Source of the DNA: Phlebopus portentosus
Taxonomy: Eukaryota; Basidiomycota; Agaricomycetes; Boletales; Boletinellaceae
Length of the DNA: 64,000 nt
Reading direction: 5' to 3'
Assembly: GCA_037892935.1 (NCBI GenBank)
Contig: JAYXKI010000007.1
Coordinates: 1-64,000 of the forward strand
Shown here: positions 21,585-33,376 of the stretch, in pieces
Layout: the number at the start of each line of letters is the position of its first letter
Numbering within the stretch: position 1 is the first letter of the stretch
Program-made: the position numbers and the translations under genes
Notes under the pieces: generated by a model
Seen by the model: only the letters and a program-made list of their open reading frames with translations
What the model was told of the DNA's origin: nothing
Database searches by the model: none

Positions 21585-22587
21585 CTACATATTTGGTGGG
21601 GTGGCGCAAGGACCGGTCCATGACTGTACTAGAGGAGCAAAAAAGGACCGGAGAAAGTTCCATAGACCAAGGGACTCTCCACCGTTCTCCATCCTAGGCG
21701 CAGACTGTTCCAAGCGGTCAGACTCGTCCAGAAGGAAGGACGACGTGCGTCTGACAGAAATAACTTGTTCAGGCCGCTCGTCGGGCCAGTTTACTTCATG
21801 GTCATGTGTAAGAGGGATGAGTTGCACTGCGCTAGCCGTCGATAAAGCCTGCGACTCGCGGTTTCGCTGCCTAAGGGGCAGAACGGGTAGTCCGTTGCGC
21901 ACGTCTGAGGCGATGGAGGCCATTGCGGTGTATGAAGGAGGTGGCTCCGTCTGAAGCTGAAGGCTCAACCGCTGGTCTGACCTTCTTGAATCCACGACAG
22001 GCGAAGGATTGTAGATCTTTGACAATAATCTGTGAACTTATGAATACTACTGTGGAAATGCTACTCACCTCCCGGTGAGGCTGCGCCGCTTCACCTGTCG
22101 ACCGAGAAAATTGCTCAAGTAAGCAAGCTAATCTTGCTGGAGCCACGCCCGGCGCATACCAGGCCACGCTTCTCGGATCCTCGACTTCAGTTGCGTCGAA
22201 AGCGAGGATGATGACCTGCACTGCTTCTCGATTTTTGAGCGTCTCGGCCTGAGAATGATGAATGTGTTGGCACGAAGCGGAAGATAGTATTAAATTATGA
22301 CTTACGAGACCGATGAGAGCCTTGAGGAGAGTGACTCGGCTCGAGTTGAAGATCTCGCTCAATGTGAGTCGCGATCCTACCACGCTCGATGAGAGAGCTT
22401 TTGCTCGATTGAAGGCACATAGTAGATAGCCAAGGAAACCATGGTCTTCCTCAGGATTGAGAGGCGGCATGCGTGGTGCACGGACTACCCTGTGGTCATA
22501 GCCCAAGTCTTCGATCATGTCCACTGCATGCGGGAAGGACTTGTAACCATAAGGATGAGGCGGTGTGCTTGACGTGGCTGAGTCCAT
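21585..22587 (-). CDS. Hypothetical protein, 297 residues, three exons
   Basis: The ATG is at 22587. Two introns have GTAAGT/GTGAGT donors and AG acceptors: 22249-22305 (57 nt) and 22017-22068 (52 nt). Exons 22306-22587, 22069-22248 and 21585-22016 join in frame to 297 residues. No known domain is recognised. The middle part is helical (LLKALIGL|AETLKNREAVQV across the first junction). The C-terminal third is polar and contains EPPPSYTAM, which fits a PPxY motif bound by WW domains. No membrane segment is seen. The open frame, standard introns and real ATG suggest a genuine gene lying between repeats; a role in WW-domain (for example NEDD4-type ligase) contacts is only an inference from the motif. 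Confidence 0.6.
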
Positions 22588-22679
22588 CTTGGGGGAGGGA
22601 AGGACACTTTTGAACTACTTTTATGCCATATAGACGATGCGGGCCACGTCAGCTGTGCTTTTAGAACGCCGTACAAATG

Positions 22680-23610
22680 CAACAAGCAAGCATCGCTAGA
22701 TAGTGGAGTGAAAATCCACTGTTTCAGAGATTTACGGCAGTTCGAGTAGTCTGCAGGGTCCGCTTCCCATTATCCCCTTGAATTCTGTTTAACATTGAAG
22801 TAAGATTCTGGAACATACGTAAACTTGAATGGTCACGAGTGAAATTTATGCTTCGACTATGCTGATGGAGCGCACTTTTTTGAGCCCATATTCCTGTTCG
22901 TATAATTTCTTGCATTTATGGACTGTAAGTTTATGGTACTGATGACTCTGTACATGTTGTGTCCACCAGAACCGAATTTGAGATATCAGGTGAGGACAAG
23001 CACATTGTGAAGTGTGCTGATCTCTTCCACACGGCCAGGTGGGTATGGTCATATTTGCCCCATTCAGTTGCGGAGACGGCCCGTGCTTTGAGAAGCTGTG
23101 TTTCTTTTTGCAAAAACTTGATGCGAAAGCGGCGCGTATCCACATACGAATGGTCCATGACCGTGGCTTAATGCATTGCGGGACCCTACACGGAAGATCT
23201 CGCCTGCCCGATGTTTCTGCGGGTGAAGATTAATCCTCCGAATAATCATTGCGTAATGCTAGTCTGCCCATCTTTCTCCTCGGAGAAGGTACACGAAGAG
23301 ACTTCTCCTTGATGTCGGACAATCAGTTACAAACTGCCATAGCCTGTTGCAAGTCGAGAGAACAATTAGAAACTCGTAGGAGCCCACGACAAATTGAAAA
23401 TGCGCGCCATTTGGCAAACACCGCTCCATAGGGTACCGACAGCCAGATACCACCCTGATGTTCCGACATATCGGATATTGCGTGTCCTTCTGGACTTCCA
23501 CGGGAGGTCGGCAATTAGCATGGAAGCTGTCCGGAGCTCTTGTCCAGAGCGAAAATTTGAAGCACTGTACGTTATAGTTGTTAGTTTGAAACAGATGAAC
23601 AGTAGTAGCT
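22680..23610. repeat. Dispersed repeat R1, copy 3
   Basis: Blocks match copies at 505-1030 and 6270-7640, in the order left block, inverted inner block (about 22810-22930), the block with CAGGTGAGGACAAGCACATT, then the block with CCACCCTGATGTTCCGACAT. The order differs from copy 2. Confidence 0.6.
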
Positions 23611-24037
23611 TCTCCGTCAGTCTCACCTGGTCGCAACTCGCCGTCCGAGTCACGTTTTTTTTTGCAATATTATTCCCGGTCCAGCGCGCCATTTACTCTT
23701 ATTCAAGCTGAAATATGATCAAAGCATGATTTTAACACTATGACCACGCAGAACGGGCGAGTATTCTTTGAGAGATGATTTATTTTGCGTTCTGAGGTGC
23801 TTCAGGTGGCTAAAACAACCCAATCACGCAATGCCAATACATAGAGAAGACTGGCGCTATATACTGTAAACATTGAGCGTGCTCATATCTCGCGTGTTAA
23901 TCACAAACACTCACAACAAAGTGAGCCTGAAGACGCAGACGCAATGTTCTCGAGCTAGACCTAGAAATCCTTGCCAACGTTCCAAATCTATCTACTAAAT
24001 TAAGTACATACTATTACGTGGGTACAAAAAGTATTCA

Positions 24038-24056
24038 CCCCCCCCCCCCCCCCCCC
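24038..24056. repeat. Homopolymer run of 19 C
   Basis: An uninterrupted run of C follows GTATTCA. No gene is near it. The length may be affected by sequencing. Confidence 0.9.
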
Positions 24057-24250
24057 TACTATTTTCATGCTTTATAAGGATTGGATACAACTTCGCCAAC
24101 TTGCTCATGTCGGCAAAGACGGGAGATGCCCTTGATTCAAGTTGTTTCCCAAGAAAAGACATGCAATCCATCTTCCAAATTCGGGTGTGGAACACTTTAT
24201 ATCCGACTGTATTTCCGACTGAGGATCATGTGGGATAGTCACAGTCACAT

Positions 24251-24278
24251 GCAATCAACAGTGCGCTCAGTTGACTGC
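24251..24278. repeat. Imperfect palindrome related to 5329-5354
   Basis: GCAATCAACAGTGCGC is followed by TCAGTTGACTGC, giving inverted arms with a few mismatches. Surrounding bases resemble those around the perfect palindrome at 5329-5354. Confidence 0.55.
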
Positions 24279-24599
24279 CTGCGGCTGTGCAGCCATCAGA
24301 AAAAAATGGAAGGCCAGAATACATTGAATTACATGTAGTTCCACTGTAATTTGACAGAATTCAGAAGTTTCCAGGGATCTTCCATTACAACTAGATTCAT
24401 TATGACCGGTTCGCAGTTTGAAGGGATTTGGGAAATTACAAGAGGATTCAGAGAGAGATTTGACCGCATTCAATACCTTCATTTTAGGCTTTTACTTTGC
24501 ACAAGTATATACACTTGCAATGACCCATGCATATCAGTTCCAAGATCACTTTATATTATATAGCTATGAAAAACATCACAAAACAATGCACGGGCAGCA

Positions 24600-24836
24600 A
24601 TGGCAGAGGTAGCTGTGTGGGAATAGAAATTGATGCTGAAGAGATCGACGCCAAATGGACACTTGCTGCGGTTCCAAGTGAACCTGCAACTGTAGGCTTC
24701 ACGCGTCGTTGCCCGCGATCACGATCACAAATCTTGGGAACGCGCCGGGCGACGAACTAGGTGACTTGTTCACACGGTCGCGAAGATCCTGCACGACCGG
24801 ATCTATGTTGCTGTTGCACAAATGGAGGCGTCAGGT
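24600..24836 (+). pseudogene. Unidentified coding-like fragment, divergent to HIR1 remains
   Basis: The plus strand reads EEIDAKWTLAAVPSEP and, in another frame further on, AKILHDRIYVAVAQMEASG. These look like conserved protein but I cannot name the family. The fragment ends exactly where HIR1 sequence on the opposite strand begins, which indicates a rearrangement joint near 24836. Confidence 0.3.
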
Positions 24837-26240
24837 AGGTACGGCTCGTCTCATTGCGTGTCCGTTTACCAATGACAGACAGCGTCGGCTCAGCAGCAGA
24901 ATGCAAGTAGCTATTTGGCAAATGGAGAAGCCAAGTTTGCTGAGATACTGGCGCTGAGCCTCAAGTTCGAATGCTAGCGTAGTCAGGGTGCTATCGCTCA
25001 ACACCATACAACTACCGTCTGCATACCAGCTAAGGTCCATAATCCGTCTCCCAAAGACCTCCTTTGCAACACTGATCGGTCGCGTGCTTCTCGTCCGCCA
25101 GAAGTTGATGGAGCGGCCGTCTGAGCCCAGAGCGACGACGCCGCATACGTTGGATGTTACGACCGGCATCTGCGGATCGCGCAGGAAGATGTGCGGGTTG
25201 TAGCAAGCGACCTCGACAGTATTCTCATGACCGACAAGACTAATGTCGGGCGTCCGTGTATTGTGAGAGCTGACGGCTGCAGTGAACCCGTATCCATTGT
25301 TGTTTGTTGCGTTCGACGCTTTTATGTGCGCACCATCGGGACCAGCTGAAGCAAATCCTATGAGCTGGAAATTGAGAATATGATAAATGTAGACGCACCT
25401 CAGCCGACGGAAGGACGTGCCACCGGGCGAACGTTAAAGAGGTTCTGTGACTGTCGCCTCCAGACACTAGTTAGTGATCCTCTACATGTGCACAGTGCGG
25501 TCGTCAGACTGGCTAGGGAGGAATTCGCCCACAGGGTCCCGGCACACATCCTTTACGAAACCCTGGTGCATGTCGAGTTTGGTGAGTTGTTCCAAGTTGT
25601 AACCGCACCAGATCATGATTTAAGAATAAAGACCAGTCGAGGCAAGGAAACGGTCCTCAGGAGCCCAAGCGAGATCTGTTACATCTAATAAATCGATAAA
25701 GGCAATGAAAATAATGTTGAGCATGATTATAATTCATACCACTTTCATGGCCTGGGAGACGCTTGGGAGGCTTCCATCCTTCAGCGTTGACTCCGTCCGA
25801 GCTCCAAACCTTTCTAGAACCTGTTCTGGCACCATCCATGAGCGCGGAATTCGTTCTAATGCGAAAGCAGAAAAAAATATCCCACGGACGGGTCGAGATC
25901 CCGGATCATGATAATCTCGTCGTCGCTGCGACTTGAAAGCCAGCGCTCTGAGTATGCCCAATGGACAGCAAGAACGGGGCCAGTGTGCACTGTGAGCGTA
26001 CAGAGCGACTTAGGCGGCCTGTTCACTGCATCGGCTGCCTCGTTGAGAAGAGGTTTCGTGATCCATATGTAGATCTTCGCGTCGAGTCCGCATGTAGCTA
26101 TGCGGGAGCCGTCTGGGTAGACGTGGACCGAGAATATCGATAGCTGTCTGCACAAAATATTAGAACACACACTGGTTGCTTGTGCGTACGGACACGAGCC
26201 TTGATGCATCACCCAGGATAGCTTTATGAACTTTATCTAA
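24837..26240 (-). pseudogene. HIR1: HIR1/HIRA histone chaperone, N-terminal WD40 region, decayed
   Basis: Blades occur in the normal order on the minus strand: FSVHVYPDGSRIATCGLDAK; SLCTLTVHTGPVLAVHWA; SDDEIIMIRDLD; GFVKDVCRDPVGEFL; ISLVGHENTVEVACYNPHIF; VVALGSDGRSINFW; AKEVFGRRIMDLSWYADGS. HIR1 is part of the HIR complex that deposits histones outside S phase and represses histone genes. Two stops near 25450-25490 occur where the family has tryptophan (HVWR and DW), and frame changes occur elsewhere. Only the N-terminal propeller is present; the C-terminal Hira domain is not found. Confidence 0.7.
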
Positions 26241-28236
26241 TCGCACCTGCTTGAGAGCAATGGCACCAACAACGATAAAATACAAGCCAGAAACTGAGGA
26301 AAATACGTCGAAGGTGCTTTATCTTTGTCAGCGAACGACAGATGAAAATATTAAAAAAAATACGCACGGCGTAAAGAAAACATGATCACACCTGACACTG
26401 CTCAGTTCAGGTATCCGTCCGCGTCCTGGTCAAGGCATAATGGGCATCTGTAATCGCTGTCATCTCGCTTAGGTAGGGTGGGTCGATTGTCAGGATCTGG
26501 TTCGCTGGTAAGAGTGTCGGAGAAAGAGGATTGCAATTGAATAACGCTCCGGATGCGAATGTGGACGTTTGTTGCCGAGAGACCGAGTCATGGGACGAAC
26601 TCGATCATAGTCGATGATCTGGACAGGTACGCTGGGAATGATGTCGACTAGCGAAGACTCGGAATCGATGTCCGTGCCAGTAGTTTTCGTTTGGGTTGCT
26701 TGATCTGCGGGTTTTCGTAGGCTCACGTGCTTGTATTTGAACAAAGTGATGTCATAGATGTTGAGGGTAACAAAGAAACAGGGACACTTGAGCGACTACG
26801 GCCAGTGCATGGGACTCGACCGAGAACTTGTGTGTGTGCGTGTGGGGACTGGCAAAGGCGGAGCTCAAATTGTTGCTTTTTTTGGATAACTCACGCCGAT
26901 CTCACTGTGTCACTTCTCAATTTACCACAATAAAAGAAATTTAAAGCAAATAGTCATGTATAATAGTTGTGCGTGGCTGTATATTATCATACTATATGTA
27001 TTTAATGAAGTTTTTCTGTCTTGAATTATTATTGTTTGTTGAGTGCTTCTTCATTCTTTATAGCATATATCTAACATCTCTTCAGTATGCATATTGCAGT
27101 ACTAGTTATCCTCAACACCAAAAGTTGATTACATGCAAATGGGTCTGAAGACTTCCTGTGACAGAAATGATGTCTTTGTAGAGAAGTCAGTGGTATTGGT
27201 GCCCATTTGAGGGAGATATATTGAAACAGAGCATTCCCAGACTCTTTTTAAGTTCTTAAACTTCAGGCCTTCCACATTTACAAATTTCTTCTATATAAAG
27301 TGCACAATATGTATTTTTACATGATTTCTTCAATTGTATTAAAAACTATTTTTATTGGTCATTGCCAACAAGATTTTGTTATATTTTGACCAATTTTCTA
27401 TAGAAATTTTCAAAAAGCAGATAACAAGTTCATACAAGTAAGATTACATATACTTAACACTTTCCACTATATTTTATGTGATGTGGGTGACTTGACAGCC
27501 AGTTAAAAAGGATTCAAAGTGACTCAAGCCTACATTAATCACTGGCATGACATGGCATGGCTTGTAGGAATGCATGCGATGGCACTACCAATGTTGCAAG
27601 ACCTTATAGTTAACATCTGCACATGACTTGCAGCCAGAGATCAAAAATGTGCCCATATATAGAAAGTCACTTAGGAATAATGTACACTACTTCACTCTCA
27701 ACTACAATCTTGTGCATGCTCTCTCAATGAAACTCTGGACTTGTTTTTATAGGAATTTGAATCTGTTTGAGTCCATTCTGATATAATCTTTAGAAAAGAA
27801 TTACTTTTTTGAATAATAAGCTTTGTTTTTACACTCAGTGCCATGAAAAGCTAGTCTTCTGCCATCTGAGATGGCAGATATCTACTCCACAACAGCACAA
27901 AAATTTGTCATTCTTGTTGCAGTAGCAAGGGTTTTGGATGCAAATGATTCATTCTCTGGATTTATAATTTCAAGTTTTGTACTCAATCCTAAGATATGCA
28001 CACTGTAATCTTTTAAATCAGCTATATAAATTCTAAATTCAAGTTGTTTGAAAAAATAAATCTGCAGCCATACAGGAATGAATATAGATATACTATTTTA
28101 CAAGTTTCTTTTGTTGATATCAAGTTGTGCAATGCAGGGATAGAGGTTAAAGAAACTGGTATAAAGTGCATTCAATCTCCAACATTTCATGAGGCTAACT
28201 GAGAGTGTGGGAATGAATGCACGCAAATCACAAACC
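26241..28236. other. Mostly AT-rich intergenic region
   Basis: No gene is recognised. From about 26930 the sequence becomes strongly AT-rich, with no repeat matching the rest of the window. It ends at the left TIR of the SMC1-containing unit. Confidence 0.5.
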
Positions 28237-28239
28237 ACA

Positions 28240-28692
28240 CACAGCAGGCAAAAACCAGTTTCGGCAGTGCTGCAATAACGGTCGAAAGTAGGAATGAAAT
28301 TAATAATTGCATCAATGATTGTGTCAGGGTTGTGACTTATTATGGCAATGTGCCTCTCGACTTTGTTGAGACAATAAATTGTGTAACCAGTTGCGAAAGG
28401 GGTTTCAACCCATCTGAGATTACAAATAGCAATGTGTTTGTCACAGAAAGGGAAATTTGAAATCTCGGCAAGGTCACGATTTGTTATGTCACACACAATT
28501 TCCCTCTTTGTGAGATTTCAAATGTCACAACTGACGCAATTAGTAATTTCGCTACTGGTTGCACTCGGGTGAGCGATCAGTGGCTGCTCAGCGGGCTATT
28601 CAGCGGGCAATCACTGCATTTGGTGGGTGATCTGTGGGCGATCCATGGGCTGTTCAGTGGGCGATCAGTGTGAGTGAGCGGGCAATGAGTGG
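28240..28692 (+). repeat. Left terminal inverted repeat of SMC1 element
   Basis: Inverse copy of 31219-31676 with scattered mismatches. The inner third holds tandem variants of GCGGGCGATCAGTG (for example 28570-28690). Long open frames in both TIRs are a by-product of sequence identity and carry no recognised domain. Confidence 0.85.
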
Positions 28693-28995
28693 AAAGAATT
28701 TTATTACATATAATCTCATCTCAACTTCTTTCATCGACGGTCATTTTTGTGCTAGGTATTTCCTTTGCCCTTCGCTGTCTTCTCTTCTATTTGCCGTTCG
28801 CGTTCGCATTGCATTGATCATCACATTCACTCCGTATGCCCATTTTATGTTGTGGAATTCGTACAAGCTACATATTGTTATTACATTTATGATTATGACA
28901 GCGAGGGTTGATATAATAAATAGAGTGCGTGGTGATACAGCTGAGTTCGCGGCAATCAATCTTCATATTGCGTGAGCTGAGAGAGAAACTCTTCG

Positions 28996-31144
28996 TTAGT
29001 TTTGCGAGTGGTACGATAGAAAGTCACTTACGTCTAATGTTAAGGAGCTAGAGTTATTCACCTCCTGATCACGGTAGATACCTACCAATGAGTTACCTCC
29101 TCCGCACAGAGAATTCTTCAAGCTAACGACCACAAACTGGAACTCGCCAGACGCTCGAGAACGGATGTAATTAGCAATCTTGGCGACATTCGTATTGGCG
29201 AGTGCTGCATCAACCTCATCAAGAACGAAGAAAGATATACCTGTGAATAGCGAAAAGCAATGCGAGAGCAGCGACAGTCTTCTCTCCTCCCGGGAGCTGC
29301 TCCATATCTCTAAATCGCTTCATCGTAGGCTTCGTATGGTATTTGATGCCAGCAGCAAATGATTCCTGCATGAAAAGCTTAGCAAATATCTCTTTCTGAT
29401 ACAAAACTTATCGACTAACCCCACTGTCTTCCAGGCTCAGATACGCAACACCACCCATTGGCGCAGCCTTCCCTTTCGTAAGGTCTTTGTAGATCTGGTC
29501 AATGCGCTCCGAAATATGAGTGAAAGCTTTGTTGAAAAGATCGCATCTGCAGAATCAGGTCATCATAAGCAAGATTAAGCTTCGCCACGTCACAATATTT
29601 ACCTTCGCTTTCTCATTTCGTTAAATTCGTCTCGAGCGCGTTTCGATTCTTTGCGGGCTTTCTCAGCCTCTTTCTCCATGTCCAGCAGCTTGGTTTGAAC
29701 ATCGTCCAGTCTACATCCGGATGTTAATGAATGTTCTTAATTAAGAACCAGATTTATCTGACCTCTCCATCGCCTTCATGTTCGGTGCCATGCGCTCAAT
29801 CTCTGTATTAAGCTTGGTGATGGACGAATCGTACGTTGATCCCATCTCTGCTGATCCATCCTGAACGATTTCCGTCAGTGTCACTGTTCATACACGAAAA
29901 GGACTTGACAGTACTGACTTCTCGCTCCTCGTCGTCCAGTAAGTCAAACTCGACCTCAATACCATAATCAGGGACACGTCGAGGCCTCTGTGTACCGTCT
30001 TCGTCGTCAATGTCCATTGCCACCTCTTCTCGAAGATTCTGCATTGAAGTGAGTGACATAAAGCAGTGAGAACTGATTGTACGACGGGAAATCGAGCCAA
30101 AGCTCACCTCTTCAATCGGAACGTTCTTTAAGCTGCATGATCTGAGAGGAAGTTTGATCCCTTCCAACCGACACCTTCGATAGATGGACGATCTTTCCAG
30201 AGCAAGTTTTTCAATCTCGTCATTCTATATCCACATGATTAGATGATGTTATAGGAAACGGATGCTTATTCAATTTCCTTTAGGGCATGGTCAAGGACTT
30301 TTGACGCTCTAGCGGTGTTCTTCTTGACGGCATCAAGTTCCTTCGTCTTAGTCTCTAAAACCTCGTTGAGTTCCTTGAGCTCCTCTTGAAGCTCGAGGAT
30401 AGACCCTTGAAGTTGATCAATTTCTTCCTGGTCTGCTTGCTTTTCGGCTTCATGCTTCTTAATAGCTGCGCGCTCGGTATTTATAGCGGTGTCAAGCATT
30501 GCAAGGCACTCCTGCAGCGTTGCCAGTTGCTGTTCCTCGAATTGCGATCTGGGGGCGTTGCTCAATGCGTCTGATCTTCACGGCGAACTGTAAAAAAAAG
30601 GAACTTACTGATGGGTAAGACGTGCAATTTGTGTCTCGAAACGCCTACGGGCTGCGGCCTCCTCGCTCGCGGCTTTCAGCTGCCGCGATTCGTATTCCCG
30701 AATGTTTTCCACGCCGATTTGTGCGCAGAATCGTGCGAATATTCCATCCTCCTCTTCGTTGACGACTGCTGACAGAGCTTCTATCCTTTCGACCAGAGCA
30801 GCGTGATTCGCTTTGGCCTGTAAATTCTGTTTCAATACCTCCAAAATGGCATTGTGTCACAAGGCGCGAACCTGCTTCAATTCTGGCGTCTACTTTTTCA
30901 TTTCGCTCTTGATGTGTCGCAGCTCATCCTGCTTGCCTTTAAGACTTGAGGTTAAAGCAGCCTGTGATATAAATAGTCACTCCTTAGTACCCTGACAAAA
31001 GAGCCGACTTAAGCATACCAAGTCATCTTTCGCTAGAGTCAGGGACGATTCTATGCGTGTGATCTCGGCCACTAGATTCTCATCTGCTGTACTTCGTGGC
31101 CTTGATTTGTTCAGGTCGCGCAGTTGCTTAATGTTGCGGACCAT
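28996..31144 (-). pseudogene. SMC1: SMC1 cohesin subunit, C-terminal half, decayed
   Basis: SMC1 is a cohesin ATPase that holds sister chromatids together. On the minus strand: coiled coil beginning IKQLRDLNKSRPR and ENLVAEITRIESSLTLAKDD; more coiled coil (30260-30850); then the head domain [73 protein letters not shown], ending at TAA 28996-28998. Defects: in-frame TAG near 30890, a frameshift between LLFAIH and SFFVLDEVD, and the ABC signature LSGGE reading LPGGE. The N-terminal head and hinge are absent. Several introns are retained, so it derives from genomic DNA. Confidence 0.85.
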
Positions 31145-31218
31145 TAAAGTAAGCAGGGACAATGAAAGAAGACAGGGTGGAGGATGATGGTGGCAAGAAG
31201 ACAAGAAGTTGACGCATC

Positions 31219-31676
31219 CCACCCATCGCCCGCTCACTCACACTGATCGCCCACTGAACAGCCCACTGCACAGATCGCCCGCAGATCACCCACCAAATGC
31301 AGTGATCGCCCGCTGAACGGCCCGCTGAGCAGCCACTGATCGCTCACCCGAGTGCAACCGGTAGCAAAATTACTAATTGCGTCAGTTGTGACATTTGAAA
31401 TCTCACAAAGAGGGAAATCGTGTGTGACATAATAAATCGCGACCTTGCCGAGATTTCAAATTTCCCTTTCTGTGGCAAACACGTTACTATTTGTAATCTC
31501 AGATGGGTCGAAACCCCTTTCGCAACTGGTTACGCAATTTATTGTCTCAACAAAGTCGAGAGGCACGTTGCCATAATAAGTCACGACGCTGACGCAATCA
31601 TTGACGCGATTATTAATTTCATTCCTACTTTCGACCGTTATCGCAGCACTGCCGAAACCGGTTTTTGCCCGCTGTG
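31219..31676 (-). repeat. Right terminal inverted repeat of SMC1 element
   Basis: Inverse counterpart of 28240-28692. Starts inside with CCACCCATCGCCCGC and ends outside with GGTTTTTGCCCGCTGTG. Confidence 0.85.
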
Positions 31677-31908
31677 ACAATACCATTGCCGACCACCACC
31701 ACCAATATGCGTTCCAGAGTTCCTCAGTCAATCTGTTCCAGCAATATACCCGCCTTATCACTCGCCGTCCCCCCGCGCCGGCTTTCGGGATACATCTACG
31801 GTGACCTTGTAGCGCTCTCGTATCGATCGGCTTGCTGATGTCTACGAGAGGTGGCCCGAATTGTATGTAAGCTCTTGCGCTGCGCAGTACGGGTATGTGA
31901 TGATCTAC

Positions 31909-31916
31909 TATATAAA
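31909..31916 (+). promoter_or_regulatory. TATA box of the 31971 gene
   Basis: TATATAAA lies 62 nt upstream of the ATG, with a pyrimidine-rich leader between. Position and composition fit a fungal core promoter. Confidence 0.6.
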
Positions 31917-31970
31917 CCCGGTCCTGTGTCTTTTCATTTCTGTTCCTATTTTGCCCTTGATCTATCGCAA

Positions 31971-33376
31971 ATGAACTTTGATGAAGGCGCAGACGCCTTC
32001 TCCACGGGCTTGCCAACGATTGCCGATGAATGGCCAGGGCAGACGTTCGATCCTCAGGCTGTGGGTAAGCATTGACTATCGTCGCGACGCGGACTTGCCC
32101 TGAGCTGACTCACCCGTCCGTGTATATGATTTCCGTCAGATGCCAGTGAAGATTCTATGCTCAACGCTCAGTGTATGAGGCCTTTCAAGGATTGGCTGCC
32201 GCCGCTGCCAGAATGTATGTTCATTGGCATACGGTGTTAGTCGACCATTAACGCGTTATGCATGCAGCACTTGGACTCAGTTTTGCGAATGGTTCGTTCG
32301 TATACAGCTCGCGCTTGCTTGAATCCTCTCTTTATCATCATCTACTATTAGAGGAGGCAATTGCGCAAAACGATTCTGGGGTCGATTTCTTTGCCCAATA
32401 CGTGGACCTTGATGGAAGTACGCTACAGGGTTCGTCCAACAGAAATTATCCTCACTGGGCAACACTGATTACCTCTTTTATCGTTTCCGGCGTTGTTAGA
32501 TACATCAAATGGATGCTCTGGCGAAGGAACTGGTGAGACTGCTGGTGAGAAAGGCGCCACCAGTCGTCAATACCGCGAATACGAGGAAGTCACGGTCGAA
32601 GCATCTGCCGATCCCGCTGCTGAAAATGAAAGCACCGTAGGACGTCGTTCTCGTGAGTATTTCGTATCGACTTTCTGTCACGATGTGTCTGATCCTTATC
32701 ATCGCATACGGAACGCCAGTTGCTTTCGAAGAACCGATGGCGATTCCGGGACCCTATAAATACAGAGAAGAAGAGATCTTGTCACGGATCGCCGAAATTA
32801 CTAAGAAGGATAGATATCAACATGATATCTACAAACAAAGTCTCGCTCATATGCCCGGACGTAAAATGACTATGACGTTATGGAGCGCGATCGCCAAGGA
32901 AGAACCCATCTGTCACTGCTGCACCGCCCACAAAAAAACTGATACGGGGAGAGACGTCGCCTGCGGATGGGCATACATGACCTGCAAAACATGCAAGAGA
33001 CATTACTGCGCGGAATTTTTCCACCGTTGGTATGTCCGTCTCGTTTATTTGTTTGACGGGTCATTTTTCTCCTTCTCACGCCTCTGATAGGAAGTTCGCC
33101 TCGTGCAGAAAAGTCATATTCAAGGATGTCGACGGTAAGGAACCACCTCGTAAAAAACGTTACTCGACGCCTCGATCTTCCTTCACATTCCGTCATGGAG
33201 AAAGCTTCGTATGCAGTCTGTGTGACACTAAGCGTTGTTCCTGCCGAGAGTGCCCTGGAAAGGAAGAATCGACTAAAGCTGGCCCTAGAGACTTACCATG
33301 CTCTCCGAAGTGGATCGAGATGTCCGACTACGTCTTCTATGTGTACGGCCACCACGCAGTGAAGTTCCTTTTTTGA
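31971..33376 (+). CDS. Cysteine-rich zinc-finger-like protein, six exons
   Basis: Exons 31971-32064, 32140-32214, 32268-32417, 32500-32652, 32720-33029 and 33091-33376 join in frame to 355 residues. Introns are 53-82 nt, all GT...AG. The N-terminal two thirds are acidic and polar. The C-terminal region is cysteine-rich: ICHCCTAHKKTDTGRDVACG, MTCKTCKRHYCAEF, FASCRK, then FVCSLCDTKRCSCRECPG. Spacing recalls the zf-4CXXC_R1 domain of CDCA7-type proteins, which bind DNA or chromatin, but this is by eye only. The last exon could contain one more short intron. A TATA box precedes it and no disabling change was found, so it is probably active. It lies 294 bp beyond the SMC1 element. Confidence 0.65.

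Larger units (their letters stand above)
28240..31676. mobile_element. Long-TIR element carrying an SMC1 gene fragment
   Basis: 3437 bp bounded by inverted repeats of about 453 and 458 bp (28240-28692 and 31219-31676). Outer ends read CACAGC(A/G)GGCAAAAACC. A possible 3-bp target duplication ACA flanks it (28237-28239 and 31677-31679). No transposase is encoded, so it would be non-autonomous. The cargo is an antisense SMC1 pseudogene. The structure corresponds to a gene-capturing TIR element; the superfamily is undetermined. Confidence 0.75.

Noticed and set aside
24038..24056. Telomere- or quadruplex-like element at the C run
   Set aside because: A single homopolymer without periodic spacing; more likely a slippage-prone tract.
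26930..28236. Replication origin or centromere-like AT-rich block
   Set aside because: AT richness alone is not evidence; no repeat array or conserved motif was seen.
28098..28496. A 132-residue minus-strand frame, with a similar frame at 31420-31677
   Set aside because: Both lie in the inverted repeats and have no domain or ATG-based gene structure; the similarity follows from TIR identity.
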